Assembly (NCBI GenBank): GCA_020636355.1
Contig: JACJYB010000011.1
Location: 97,327 to 161,326 of the forward strand
Length of the DNA: 64,000 nucleotides
Source: Lewinellaceae bacterium
Lineage (GTDB): Bacteria; Bacteroidota; Bacteroidia; Chitinophagales; Saprospiraceae
Direction of reading: 5' to 3'
Of the stretch, positions 17,101-25,515 are shown one piece after another (the stretch's first letter is position 1; each line of letters begins with the position of its first letter). The translations under genes were made by a program, and so were the position numbers. Under the pieces are notes generated by a model. That model made no database searches, was not told where the DNA came from, and saw nothing but the letters and a program-made list of their open reading frames with translations.

Positions 17101-18007
17101 GTGCTTGGATTGTATGCGTCAGATAAGCCATTATTTCCTGAATTGCATCCGGGGAAAATGTTGGCGCTATAAAATATTTCTTAAACCAGGTCTCCTGTCT
17201 TTTTGCATATTGGCGGGTATGCACCTTAATCCATTCGACCGCTTCCGGTAATGTACAATTCCCATCGAGGTAATCAAATAGTTCCTGATAGCCTACCGTC
17301 TCCAATGCCTGTAGCCCCTTGAACGGTAGTAATTGGGTTACTTCATTCAACAATCCCTCCTCCATCATCCGATCCACCCGTTTATGGATGCGTTCATGCA
17401 ACTCCTGGCGGTCCAGATGCAACCGGACCGGAATTGTGACAAAAGGCCTTTCCGCCGGTCCTCCTTTCCATAATACCGAGATAGGCTGGCCGGTTTGACG
17501 CATTACGGAGAGTGCGCGCAAGACACGGCGTGGATTCTTTACATCCATAGACCCGGCAGCTGCGGGATCTCTCCGCATCAACTCTTCCTGCAAAGGTCCA
17601 AGACCTTTTTCCAGGAGTGCCTCCTGCAAAGCCTCCATGATAGCCGGATCGTTTGGAGGTAGCGGATCCAAACCTTCCATTACTGCACGCAGATACAGCC
17701 CGGTGCCACCAGTCAGAACAACCACTTTGTGTTGCTCGTATAGTTGGGTCAGGATTCCCAACACCTCCGATTCGTATTGCGCAGCATCATAGGGCTGCCC
17801 GATGGAGACGGAACCTATCATAAAATGAGGGGCGGTAGCCAACTCTTCGGAAGATGGCCTGGCGACGCCGATCGACATTTCCCGGTAAATCTGGCGGCTG
17901 TCTGCAGACACGATAGCCGTCCGAAACTCCCTGGCCACCTGTAAGGCCAGGTGGGTCTTGCCCACTGCTGTGCACCCGGCGATGACGATCAGATAGCGAT
18001 GATTCAC
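17075..18007 (-). CDS. miaA: tRNA dimethylallyltransferase
   Basis: 310 residues. Transfers a dimethylallyl group to N6 of A37 in tRNAs reading UNN codons. Seen are the P-loop GCTAVGKTHLA, SADSRQIYREMSIGVARPS, the TGGTGLYLRAVMEGLDPLPP segment, RRVLRALSV and the C-terminal TRQYAKRQETWFK helix. GTG at 18007 (NHRYLIVIAG) is chosen over the upstream TTG at 18034 for two reasons: a perfect TAnnTTTG box lies between them, and family members begin just before the P-loop strand. The box ends only 5 bases before the GTG, so the message may be almost leaderless. Confidence 0.93.
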   Translation of the reverse strand: MNHRYLIVIAGCTAVGKTHLALQVAREFRTAIVSADSRQIYREMSIGVARPSSEELATAPHFMIGSVSIGQPYDAAQYESEVLGILTQLYEQHKVVVLTGGTGLYLRAVMEGLDPLPPNDPAIMEALQEALLEKGLGPLQEELMRRDPAAAGSMDVKNPRRVLRALSVMRQTGQPISVLWKGGPAERPFVTIPVRLHLDRQELHERIHKRVDRMMEEGLLNEVTQLLPFKGLQALETVGYQELFDYLDGNCTLPEAVEWIKVHTRQYAKRQETWFKKYFIAPTFSPDAIQEIMAYLTHTIQAHEKIHLES

Positions 18008-18012
18008 AAAAG

Positions 18013-18020
18013 CAAAAGTA
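18013..18020 (-). promoter_or_regulatory. TAnnTTTG -7 box for miaA
   Basis: On the minus strand TACTTTTG matches the consensus exactly, with a TTG 22 bases upstream as the -33 element. It would put the transcription start at or next to the GTG start codon of miaA. Confidence 0.5.
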
Positions 18021-18061
18021 CAGATTCCGGACAATAGGCGTCCAAGATAGCAAGGAATCCC

Positions 18062-18069
18062 TACCTTTG
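18062..18069 (+). promoter_or_regulatory. TAnnTTTG -7 box for the acyltransferase gene
   Basis: TACCTTTG matches exactly and sits 22 bases before the ATG at 18092, back to back with the miaA promoter. Confidence 0.5.
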
Positions 18070-18091
18070 CCCTACCGTTCAGAGCAGGGTT

Positions 18092-19306
18092 ATGTTGTAT
18101 TTTATTCTCAGACCTTTCGCCCGCTTGGGTTTCCGTCTGTATTTCAGAAAGATTTATTTACATATGAAAGCGCCGATTCCGGCGGATGGACCGGTCATGC
18201 TGGCTGTCAATCATCCCAGCTCTTTCATGGAAGCCTGCGTACTGGCATGCTTCCTGCCAAGATCTCTGTATTTTCTGGTACGCGGTGATGTTTTTGTGAA
18301 TCCACTTGTCAATTTCCTCTTGAATTCTACCCATCAGATTCCAATCTACCGGTTCAGAGACGGATTCAGCAGCTTGCGTAACAACCATGCAACCTTTGCC
18401 CAGGTCTACCGCTGGCTCGGTGAAGGAAAAGCGGTAACCGTATTTGCGGAAGGTACGACCAGACTTGAGAAGAAATTGCGCCCCATCCAGAAGGGCCTGG
18501 CCCGGATGGTGTTCGGGGCTATGGAAGTAGAACACATCGAAGATATCCCCATCGTCCCTATTGGCGTAAATTTCGTGGAAGCTGGCCGCTGGCGGTCCGA
18601 GGTAATGATAGAAGTAGGTGAAGCTATTTCTGCGAGATCCTTCCTGGAAGAAAATGACACGGAGAACAAACGGGGAGTTCGTAAGCTAACTCAGGCAGTG
18701 GAGGAATCGATGCAGCCATTGGTGTTGCATGTGAATAAAGATGAAGACGAGCCCCTGTTCAACCAACTCTGTCAGTTGGACCGCCCGCAGGAATTTTGGC
18801 GTTTGTTACCTAATGTCAGTACCAATGATGAAATCTATCAAAAGGAACGCCAATGGACCAACCGGGTAAATAATCTGGATGAAGACACCAAGCTTCAGCT
18901 GAATCAGGTCCTCAGTGATCTTAACAATCCACCGAAAAAACCCAAGCGATCCATCTGGTTTTGGATCACCTGGCCCGGAAGTATGATTCATCGAATCCCG
19001 CTGGCAGTAGCATACCGGATTACCCGCTCCAAAGCAAAACCTGGGCCGTTCTATGCTCCGGTGTTATGGGGATCAGGAACCTTTATATCCCTGCTCTTCT
19101 GGATCATTCTGGCTCCGTTTGGTTTTTGGGCCTTCGGTTGGTGGTTTATTCCGATTTTTTTAATCCTCGCTATGCTGGGTGTATTCCACGTCTGGGCCAT
19201 CGACGGCGATCGCATAAGCAATGAGAAAAAGCGTCTAGACCGATTTTCTGCCCTGGCGGAACCCCAATTAAATCCACCGGCTCCATCGAATATGACAAAA
19301 CCCTGA
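18092..19306 (+). CDS. PlsC-like 1-acyl-glycerol-3-phosphate acyltransferase, long form
   Basis: 404 residues. The acyltransferase domain occupies about residues 1-215. Block I is NHPSSFMEA (the usual NHx4D with Glu in place of Asp), and block III FAEGTTRLEKKLRPIQKGLA shows the glycerophosphate-binding EGT motif. This is longer than a typical PlsC: a helical middle region leads to two C-terminal membrane helices at about 325-375 (FISLLFWIILAPFGFWAFGWWF). Expected role is acylation of a lysophospholipid or related acceptor at the inner membrane. The D-to-E change leaves substrate uncertain. Confidence 0.8.
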   Translation: MLYFILRPFARLGFRLYFRKIYLHMKAPIPADGPVMLAVNHPSSFMEACVLACFLPRSLYFLVRGDVFVNPLVNFLLNSTHQIPIYRFRDGFSSLRNNHATFAQVYRWLGEGKAVTVFAEGTTRLEKKLRPIQKGLARMVFGAMEVEHIEDIPIVPIGVNFVEAGRWRSEVMIEVGEAISARSFLEENDTENKRGVRKLTQAVEESMQPLVLHVNKDEDEPLFNQLCQLDRPQEFWRLLPNVSTNDEIYQKERQWTNRVNNLDEDTKLQLNQVLSDLNNPPKKPKRSIWFWITWPGSMIHRIPLAVAYRITRSKAKPGPFYAPVLWGSGTFISLLFWIILAPFGFWAFGWWFIPIFLILAMLGVFHVWAIDGDRISNEKKRLDRFSALAEPQLNPPAPSNMTKP

Positions 19307-19340
19307 CATGAATAGTTAGCAGGATTAGATCATGGGCCCA

Positions 19341-19348
19341 TAGTTTTG
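19341..19348 (+). promoter_or_regulatory. TAnnTTTG -7 box before the 19365 gene
   Basis: TAGTTTTG, a perfect match, 16 bases before the ATG at 19365. No clear -33 element. Confidence 0.45.
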
Positions 19349-19364
19349 TCAGCTAAAAGAGACC

Positions 19365-20072
19365 ATGCACTGGGTTCATTATATTCCAATCGGAACGACT
19401 ATCCTGGCCGCCTATTTTTTTCTCGAGATTTACCGCCATTACCGGACGAAATCCTCAGCGAAATATCTGCTTTGGTGGATGCTAGGGGTTTTAACGTACG
19501 GTATGGGGACCTTAGCGGAATCGATTAATACAGTTTTTGGTGTGATGTCCTGGAACGTGACGTATTGGTACATCGTGGGCGCGCTGCTGGGTGGTTTCCC
19601 TCTTGCTCAAGGCACTGTCTATCTTTTGTTTAAGCCGCGTGTAGCGCAGGTTCTGACTATTATTTTTGTAAGTCTGATCATTTTCGCCAGCATCTGCGTC
19701 ATCCTCAGTCCGGTGGATACCTCCATGTTAGCCGATGGAAGATTGAGTGGCAAAGCCTTGACCTGGCAGTGGGTTCGTTATTTCTCTCCTTTTATCAATT
19801 TGTACTCCTTCATATTCTTATTCGGAGGTGCTATTTACTCCGCCATCAAATATTACCGGGATGCGCGCAATGACGTGCGATTTCTGGGCAATGTATTCAT
19901 CGCCATCGGCGCTTTACTGCCAGGCATTGGCGGTTCATTCACCCGCATGGGGTATGTGGAAGTATTGTATGTCACCGAATTACTGGGTTTATTAAGCATC
20001 TATTATGGGTACCGGATAATCAAGAATGACCGGTCGACATCCATCCATCAGGTGCAGGCAGCGACCAGTTAA
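19365..20072 (+). CDS. Seven-helix membrane protein, unknown function
   Basis: 235 residues with about seven hydrophobic helices evenly spaced through the length (VHYIPIGTTILAAYFFLEIY first, LYVTELLGLLSIYYGYRII last). No family was recognised. The short charged loops (YRHYRTKSSAKY, YYRDARNDVRF) are on the side expected to be cytoplasmic. The start is fixed by the -7 box just upstream. It converges on proC with a 28-base gap and appears to be a single-gene unit. Confidence 0.65.
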   Translation: MHWVHYIPIGTTILAAYFFLEIYRHYRTKSSAKYLLWWMLGVLTYGMGTLAESINTVFGVMSWNVTYWYIVGALLGGFPLAQGTVYLLFKPRVAQVLTIIFVSLIIFASICVILSPVDTSMLADGRLSGKALTWQWVRYFSPFINLYSFIFLFGGAIYSAIKYYRDARNDVRFLGNVFIAIGALLPGIGGSFTRMGYVEVLYVTELLGLLSIYYGYRIIKNDRSTSIHQVQAATS

Positions 20073-20100
20073 ACTCCGGATTTCCCTGTTAGGATAACCT

Positions 20101-20907
20101 TCAGGAGGACTTCCCTAATGCTTCAGCGCGCAGACGCGCTTCCTCCAATCCAATGCCGATGTGCTGATTGACTGTATGGCCGGTAAAAGAAGCCAGCGCA
20201 GCCTCGGTTGTCCCCCCGCGAGATGCCACTTTCTGGATCCATTCGAAGCAACTGAAATCGCTTTTCATATACAATTCGATGGCTCCCAGAAACGTCTGAC
20301 TGACGAGTAATTCCGATTCGGAAACAGAAAAGCCCATGGAAGCGGCGCTTTCCATCATGGACTGCATAAAATAAAATACATAAGCCGGACCGGAACCGGA
20401 GATCGCAGTTGCCGCGTCGATCATCGATTCATTTTCCACATAAATGGATTTACCGGTAGTATTCAGTAAATTCTGTACGGTGACCAGCTCAATGCGGGTG
20501 ATGGCAGGAGCAGAAGTAAATACCGTCATACCCATCCCGATTTGAGCCGGCAAATTGGGCATGGCACGGATGATCTTGTGAACCCCCAATGCCTCGGCGA
20601 TATTGGCGATAGGAATCCCTGCCATAATGCTTAACACCACTTGTTCGGAATCCAGATGCGCTTTTAATTGAGCAAAAAGTTCACCGGTATCCTGGGGTTT
20701 TACTGCAAGGATGATCAGATCGGCAAAGGGTAGGCAGGTATCCGGTTCAAGATGGATGTTTCCCACCTTCATGGAGGCCAATTCAGTTCTTTTACGCTCC
20801 GATTTCTCCAGGATCATAAGGTCCTCCTCGCTGCACAAATGACTTCTGAGGAAGGCCCGTGCATAGGTTAATCCCATATTTCCTCCCCCTACGATCAGAA
20901 TTTTCAT
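20101..20907 (-). CDS. proC: Pyrroline-5-carboxylate reductase
   Basis: 268 residues, normal length. Catalyses the last step of proline synthesis, NAD(P)H-dependent reduction of pyrroline-5-carboxylate. Seen are the Rossmann opening KILIVGGGNMGLTYARAFL, the RAMPNLPAQIGMGMTVF segment, and the C-terminal helical dimer domain with SGSGPAYVFYFMQSM and VASRGGTTEAALASF. The start ATG sits at the Rossmann strand. No other proline gene is adjacent. Confidence 0.94.
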   Translation of the reverse strand: MKILIVGGGNMGLTYARAFLRSHLCSEEDLMILEKSERKRTELASMKVGNIHLEPDTCLPFADLIILAVKPQDTGELFAQLKAHLDSEQVVLSIMAGIPIANIAEALGVHKIIRAMPNLPAQIGMGMTVFTSAPAITRIELVTVQNLLNTTGKSIYVENESMIDAATAISGSGPAYVFYFMQSMMESAASMGFSVSESELLVSQTFLGAIELYMKSDFSCFEWIQKVASRGGTTEAALASFTGHTVNQHIGIGLEEARLRAEALGKSS

Positions 20908-21054
20908 AGTACGTTATCCTCTAATTTTCCAGTTCAATGAATTACCGGTGAAGATACGGCAATCCATAGAATCAATGCGATTTGTCCCGGTTAATGCACG
21001 AAGCTGCCCTTTCTGGAAATTAGGCAAGTACTTATCCTGCCAAGTACCCCAACC

Positions 21055-21062
21055 TAATTTTG
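21055..21062 (+). promoter_or_regulatory. TAnnTTTG -7 box for the isoaspartyl peptidase gene
   Basis: TAATTTTG, a perfect match, 23 bases before the ATG at 21086. It argues against the longer in-frame reading that would begin at 20948. Confidence 0.45.
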
Positions 21063-21085
21063 TACATTTAGCCAAAACGAATGGT

Positions 21086-22120
21086 ATGCAGAGAAGCATA
21101 GGTTTTTTAATTGTCTTAGTCTCAGCCGTTGGTTTTACTGCCTGCATCTCTAAATCGTCAAATGCGCAGATGGAACGCAATGAAGAATCGTCCGACCGGC
21201 CGGCATATACCCTGGTCATTCATGGAGGCGCCGGGGTAATCCTGCGCGAAAACCTGTCCGATTCGATGGAAATGGCCTTTCGCGAGGCATTGAACAAAGC
21301 CCTGGACGCCGGCGAGAAAGTGCTTCAAGAAGGGGGTTTGGCGCTGGACGCGGTCGTTGCTTCCGTGCAGTCGATGGAGGACGATCCTTTATTCAATGCC
21401 GGCAAAGGTGCCGTATTTACCCATGATGGCAAAAATGAAATGGACGCTTCCATCATGGATGGTCGTGATCTCAATGCCGGAGCGGTAGGCGGACTGACCA
21501 ATGTCAAAAGCCCAATCGCGGCTGCCCGCGCAGTCATGGAAAAGTCTGAACACGTATTTCTCTCTGGTAAAGGCGCAGAACAATTCGCAGCGGATCAGGG
21601 CTTGGAGCTCGTTGACCCGTCCTATTTTTATACGGAGCGGCGATGGAAATCACTCCAGGATGCGATTGCCGCTGAAGAAAAATCAGAAGCCATGACCCCG
21701 GAGATGAAACATGGAACCGTAGGCGCCGTGGCACTGGACCAGTTCGGAAATATTGCCGCAGCTACCTCCACCGGTGGGATGACGAACAAACGCTACAACC
21801 GGTTTGGTGATGTTCCGGTCATCGGTGCAGGCACTTATGCCAATAACCAGAGTTGTGCCGTATCCTGTACCGGACACGGGGAGTATTTCATTCGGTTCAC
21901 CGTAGCTCATGATATTGCTGCTTTAAAAATGTATCAGCACAAAGCCCTGGAAGATGCTGCCCGGGAAGTCATCTTCGACAAGGAAGGTAAAGCTGGGGGC
22001 GAAGGCGGAATTATTGCAGTGGATCCGGACGGCAATATTGCTATGGTCTTTAACTCCCCCGGTATGTACCGTGGATTCACGAGGCCGGGAGCACGGGAAA
22101 TCAAAATATTTAAAGACTAA
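21086..22120 (+). CDS. Isoaspartyl peptidase/L-asparaginase (Ntn-hydrolase), lipoprotein
   Basis: 344 residues. A lipoprotein signal (SIGFLIVLVSAVGFTAC) leads into the asparaginase_2 family. LVIHGGAGVI opens the alpha chain and FNAGKGAVFTHDGKNEMDASI is the conserved mid segment. The autocleavage site is before Thr in HGTVGAVALDQFGNIAAATS, with GGMTNKRYNRFGDVPVIGAG and CTGHGEYFIR completing the active site. The protein cuts itself at that Thr, which becomes the nucleophile. It removes isoaspartyl residues from peptides or deamidates asparagine in the periplasm. Confidence 0.92.
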   Translation: MQRSIGFLIVLVSAVGFTACISKSSNAQMERNEESSDRPAYTLVIHGGAGVILRENLSDSMEMAFREALNKALDAGEKVLQEGGLALDAVVASVQSMEDDPLFNAGKGAVFTHDGKNEMDASIMDGRDLNAGAVGGLTNVKSPIAAARAVMEKSEHVFLSGKGAEQFAADQGLELVDPSYFYTERRWKSLQDAIAAEEKSEAMTPEMKHGTVGAVALDQFGNIAAATSTGGMTNKRYNRFGDVPVIGAGTYANNQSCAVSCTGHGEYFIRFTVAHDIAALKMYQHKALEDAAREVIFDKEGKAGGEGGIIAVDPDGNIAMVFNSPGMYRGFTRPGAREIKIFKD

Positions 22121-22152
22121 ATCCGTATGAAACACCTTCCGGTGATTTGATC

Positions 22153-22713
22153 ATGAGATACCTGCGTTGTCAAACCACACACTGGGCGTTGCGTGAACTA
22201 AGATCTGGGGACGAACCCCAATTGGTCCAATACCTGAATGACCCCGAACTGTATGCCAATACATTGTTTATTCCCTATCCGTACACAGAAAGTGATGCCC
22301 GCGATTTTTTGATGTTAAACCGTGATCTGGAAGCCGCACACCAAACCCATTTCAACTGGATGATCACTGATGATGAGGACCAGGTCATAGGTGGCATTGG
22401 ATTGCTTTACGAGCACGGGATAACCAGTCATAAATCCGGGTTTGGCTATTGGCTGGGAGCTCCCTTCCGGTCCAGAGGTATGATGACAGAAATCGTACTG
22501 ACCTTTTGTGATCTGATTTTTGACCAAACTGGCCTGACCCGGCTGGAAGCGATGGTCTATACGCATAATCCGGCATCAGCCCGTGTGCTCGAAAAATCCG
22601 GCTTCACCCTTGAAGGGCTCATGAGGCATGCCGTCAAAAAAGAGGGCAACTATGTGGATGCCTGGTTTTACGCCCGGTTAAAAGAAGATGCAGCACCTCA
22701 CTTCAACGGCTAG
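22153..22713 (+). CDS. GNAT acetyltransferase, RimJ/RimL type
   Basis: 186 residues. Opening strand WALRELRSGDEPQLVQYLND, acetyl-CoA loop GYWLGAPFRSRGMMTEIV and the C-terminal HNPASARVLEKSGFTLEGLM are all typical of the acetyltransf_3 group. This group acetylates protein N-termini or small amines; the substrate is unknown. ATG 22153 is used rather than TTG 22147. Its end overlaps the end of the convergent GDPD gene by 11 bases. Confidence 0.85.
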   Translation: MRYLRCQTTHWALRELRSGDEPQLVQYLNDPELYANTLFIPYPYTESDARDFLMLNRDLEAAHQTHFNWMITDDEDQVIGGIGLLYEHGITSHKSGFGYWLGAPFRSRGMMTEIVLTFCDLIFDQTGLTRLEAMVYTHNPASARVLEKSGFTLEGLMRHAVKKEGNYVDAWFYARLKEDAAPHFNG

Positions 22714-23578
22714 TTGCTTCCGCGATGCGGTCCACATAGTCCGTGATTAAGCCATCGACACCCAGCGCGCGTTGTGCATTCATCTCAGCTACTTCATTAA
22801 CGGTCCAGGGCAGGATCTGCATACCGCGGTTGTGGCATTCCGTCACCAGCCCGGGTGTAACCAAATGAAAATAAGGACTTAATACCTGGGGTGTAAATCC
22901 CAGTTCCTCGAGCAATTCCGTCAAATCAAAAGGCCGTTCAACAAGCAGGGAAAGCTTGACCTCGGGATACTGACGGTGGACTTCACGAAGTGCACGCAGG
23001 TCGAAAGACTGGATGGTCGTCTGATCCAGAATGCCTAAATCCTGGCAGGCTTGTACCAGGGTCGATGCAAAGACATCAACTGCCGGAGTAAATTTACCAT
23101 CCCACTCCGGGCTACTCTTGATTTCTATGTTATATCCGGGATAAGACCGGTTGATTGAATCACAATAGGCATTGACCGCAGCTACTACGTCGGCCAGTGA
23201 AGGCTTGTAGGTGGACATGGCTTGTTGATCCGGGAACCTTGGATTACCCCATGAACCGCAATCGTATTGCTTGATTTCTTCATAGGTCAAATCATGTATA
23301 GCGATGTTCTCCAAACCTTCATCTTGCCCTTGCGGTCCACGACAGATTACCGGATTGAACCAGGGCTCATGAGAAAGGATGACCACTCCATCTTTACTGA
23401 TGGCCGCGTCCATCTCCAGCGTGGTTACCGGGGTTTCCAGCGCGTGAAGAAAGGCAGGAACGGAGTTCTCCGGGAAATGCCCCCGGCAGCCGCGATGACC
23501 CTGCCAGTCAAAGGATTCAGAATTGGATTCCATAGTACAAGATGTTAAGTTGATCAGGAAAAGGAAGAAAAAAAACAT
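22703..23578 (-). CDS. Glycerophosphodiester phosphodiesterase, lipoprotein
   Basis: 291 residues. A lipoprotein signal (FFFFLFLINLTSC) is followed by the GDPD TIM-barrel: QGHRGCRGHFPENSVPAF holds the catalytic HRG and the Glu-Asn metal site. TLEMDAAISKDGVVILSHEP supplies the ExD ligands and catalytic His, and GVDGLITDYVDRI ends the barrel. It releases glycerol-3-phosphate from phosphodiesters in the envelope. The ATG at 23578 is chosen because the signal peptide starts there; the longer in-frame extension would bury it. Confidence 0.9.
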   Translation of the reverse strand: MFFFFLFLINLTSCTMESNSESFDWQGHRGCRGHFPENSVPAFLHALETPVTTLEMDAAISKDGVVILSHEPWFNPVICRGPQGQDEGLENIAIHDLTYEEIKQYDCGSWGNPRFPDQQAMSTYKPSLADVVAAVNAYCDSINRSYPGYNIEIKSSPEWDGKFTPAVDVFASTLVQACQDLGILDQTTIQSFDLRALREVHRQYPEVKLSLLVERPFDLTELLEELGFTPQVLSPYFHLVTPGLVTECHNRGMQILPWTVNEVAEMNAQRALGVDGLITDYVDRIAEATSR

Positions 23579-23668
23579 GTTTGTCGATCTTTTAGCAAAT
23601 TTGACGTTTACTTTTTCAGAGACCAACAATTTCTCACGAATTACTGCAATCACCGATTTAAAAAGTCA

Positions 23669-24127
23669 ATGGATTCACATACCTCTATACAATGTTCTCC
23701 CGCCTTAGCAGAAGAGATTCCTTCGCTCCTGGACATGATGAAAACCTTTTGCGGATTGGAGCATTTACACTTTGACGCAGAAATGCGCGAGCTTCTTATT
23801 CAGCAGATGCTCAACAATGAAGCACTGGGCAGGTTATATAGCATCAAGCTGGACGGTAAAACGGCAGGATATGTCGCCCTGTGTTTTGGCTTCAGTTTTG
23901 AATACATGGGTAAGGATGCATTCATCGATGAATTGTTTCTAATGGAAGAATATCGGGGTCATGGTTACGGGAAGGAGGTGATCAACATCATTAGCGAACA
24001 AAGTTCTTTGTTGGGCCTTAAAGCAATTCATCTGGAGGTGGATCACGCCAACCGGCCAGCGCAAAATCTATATCTGAATGCAGGGTTTGCCGGGAAAGAG
24101 CGTCATCTGTGGACGAAATGGTTGTAA
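23669..24127 (+). CDS. GNAT acetyltransferase
   Basis: 152 residues, acetyltransf_1 fold. AFIDELFLMEEYRGHGYGKEVI holds the acetyl-CoA-binding RGxGxG-type loop, and LEVDHANRPAQNLYLNAGF is the C-terminal motif. The long N-terminal helix (ALAEEIPSLLDMMKTFCGLE) is usual in this subgroup. The substrate is unknown. It is divergent from GDPD, with 90 bases between the starts. Confidence 0.85.
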   Translation: MDSHTSIQCSPALAEEIPSLLDMMKTFCGLEHLHFDAEMRELLIQQMLNNEALGRLYSIKLDGKTAGYVALCFGFSFEYMGKDAFIDELFLMEEYRGHGYGKEVINIISEQSSLLGLKAIHLEVDHANRPAQNLYLNAGFAGKERHLWTKWL

Positions 24128-24178
24128 CTTATACCGGCAGCCGAAAGAAATTTATTTACATCATTCTAAAAAGAAACT

Positions 24179-24853
24179 ATGATGCCTAGCCTCTCTGCTT
24201 CCACTTTACGATTCCTCAAAGATCTCAAAGTCAATAACAACCGGGATTGGTTCCAGGATAACAAGCCCCGGTATGAAGCTGCCCGCGGGGAGTTCGAGCA
24301 ATTCATTGACGCCCTTATATTAAGGATTGCCCAATTTGATCCCTCCATAGCCCACTTTAAAGCAAAGGATTGCGTCTTCCGGATTTACCGGGATGTGCGT
24401 TTTTCAAAGGATAAATCGCCTTATAAAATTGCCATGGGCGCCCACGTCTCGTCAGCTGCCAAACGATCGGAGATCCACAGCCGGGCCGGGTATTACATCC
24501 ACCTGGAACCGGGAGCCAGTATGCTTGCCGGTGGAGCCTATTTACCGGAATCGGGATGGCTGAAAGCAATCCGGCAGGAAATTGATTACAACCGGGAAGA
24601 ATTTAAATCCATCCTGGAGGACAAAGATTTTAAAAAATATTTCGGTGAGATCGATGGCGAGAAGCTGAAGACTACTCCCCAGGGGTATCCTGCGGACCAC
24701 CCGGAAATTGAATATTTGAGAATGAAGAGTTTCCTCGCCAGCAATACTTGTCCTGACAAACTGGTTACTTCGGCAGACTTTCTGGATCATGCCGCCAATG
24801 CTTTTAAAGCCCTGTATCCATTTGATCGATTTTTAAATCGTTCGACCGAATAA
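24179..24853 (+). CDS. DUF2461 family protein (TIGR02453)
   Basis: 224 residues, full family length. The hallmark NNRDWFQDNKPRYEAARGEF opens it, followed by VFRIYRDVRFSKDKSPYK and GYYIHLEPGASMLAGGAY. The family is widespread and conserved but has no established activity. It lies 51 bases downstream of the GNAT gene and 50 upstream of the methyltransferase, possibly one transcript. Confidence 0.88.
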   Translation: MMPSLSASTLRFLKDLKVNNNRDWFQDNKPRYEAARGEFEQFIDALILRIAQFDPSIAHFKAKDCVFRIYRDVRFSKDKSPYKIAMGAHVSSAAKRSEIHSRAGYYIHLEPGASMLAGGAYLPESGWLKAIRQEIDYNREEFKSILEDKDFKKYFGEIDGEKLKTTPQGYPADHPEIEYLRMKSFLASNTCPDKLVTSADFLDHAANAFKALYPFDRFLNRSTE

Positions 24854-24903
24854 TTGGTCCGGAGTACATAGGATAAGATCATTTCACCAAACCGAATAAC
24901 ACG

Positions 24904-25506
24904 TTGAACCCTCAAAATTTCTGGAACGAACGATACAATGAAACGGAACTGGTTTATGGAGAGGCCCCAAATATTTGGATGAAGGTCTGCCTGGATGCCA
25001 GAATTCCCGGCAAGATATTATTCCCAGCTGAAGGTCAGGGAAGAAATGCCATCTATGCAGCATCCCGGGGCTGGGAAGTCGATGCTTTTGATTTTAGTCC
25101 GGTGGCCCGGCAACGAGCGCTGGAGCAGGCGGACCGGCAAAAAGTTTCTATTCGTTATCAGGTTCATCAGGTACAGGATTACACGCCCCGTGAAAGGTAT
25201 TACGATGCCATCGGGTTGTCCTACGTTCATCTGCCGGAATCAATAAGGATCCCTTTCTATGAAAAACTGATCCGTTCACTCAAACCGGGAGGGGAAATTT
25301 TTATTGAAGGATTCACCCATACCCAATTGGCCTATCAGTCCGGAGGACCTCGTTCTGAAGAGCTCTTGTATACTGCTGCAATTGTAACCCGCGAGCTTTC
25401 CGTGTTACAACCCATCTATTGTCTGGAAACCGATCTTGTCCTGGCCGAAGGGGAATACCACAAAGGACCAGCTCATGTCATCCGATTTATCGGTCTAAAT
25501 GCGTAG
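24904..25506 (+). CDS. Class I SAM-dependent methyltransferase (TehB/thiopurine-like)
   Basis: 200 residues. The N-terminus NFWNERYNETELVYGEAPN is typical of this group. Motif I is degenerate but visible (ILFPAEGQGRNAIYAASRGW), then the acidic end of the second strand (VDAFDFSP). The central YDAIGLSYVHLPESIR and SLKPGGEIFIEGF follow. It should transfer a methyl group from S-adenosylmethionine to a small acceptor, unknown. The start is TTG at 24904, required because the conserved WxxRY region begins five codons later and no ATG is nearby. Confidence 0.82.
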   Translation: MNPQNFWNERYNETELVYGEAPNIWMKVCLDARIPGKILFPAEGQGRNAIYAASRGWEVDAFDFSPVARQRALEQADRQKVSIRYQVHQVQDYTPRERYYDAIGLSYVHLPESIRIPFYEKLIRSLKPGGEIFIEGFTHTQLAYQSGGPRSEELLYTAAIVTRELSVLQPIYCLETDLVLAEGEYHKGPAHVIRFIGLNA

Positions 25507-25515
25507 CCGGGAATG

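Noticed and set aside
20948..21085. N-terminal extension of the isoaspartyl peptidase
   Set aside because: A perfect -7 box lies inside it and the lipoprotein signal begins at the ATG at 21086.
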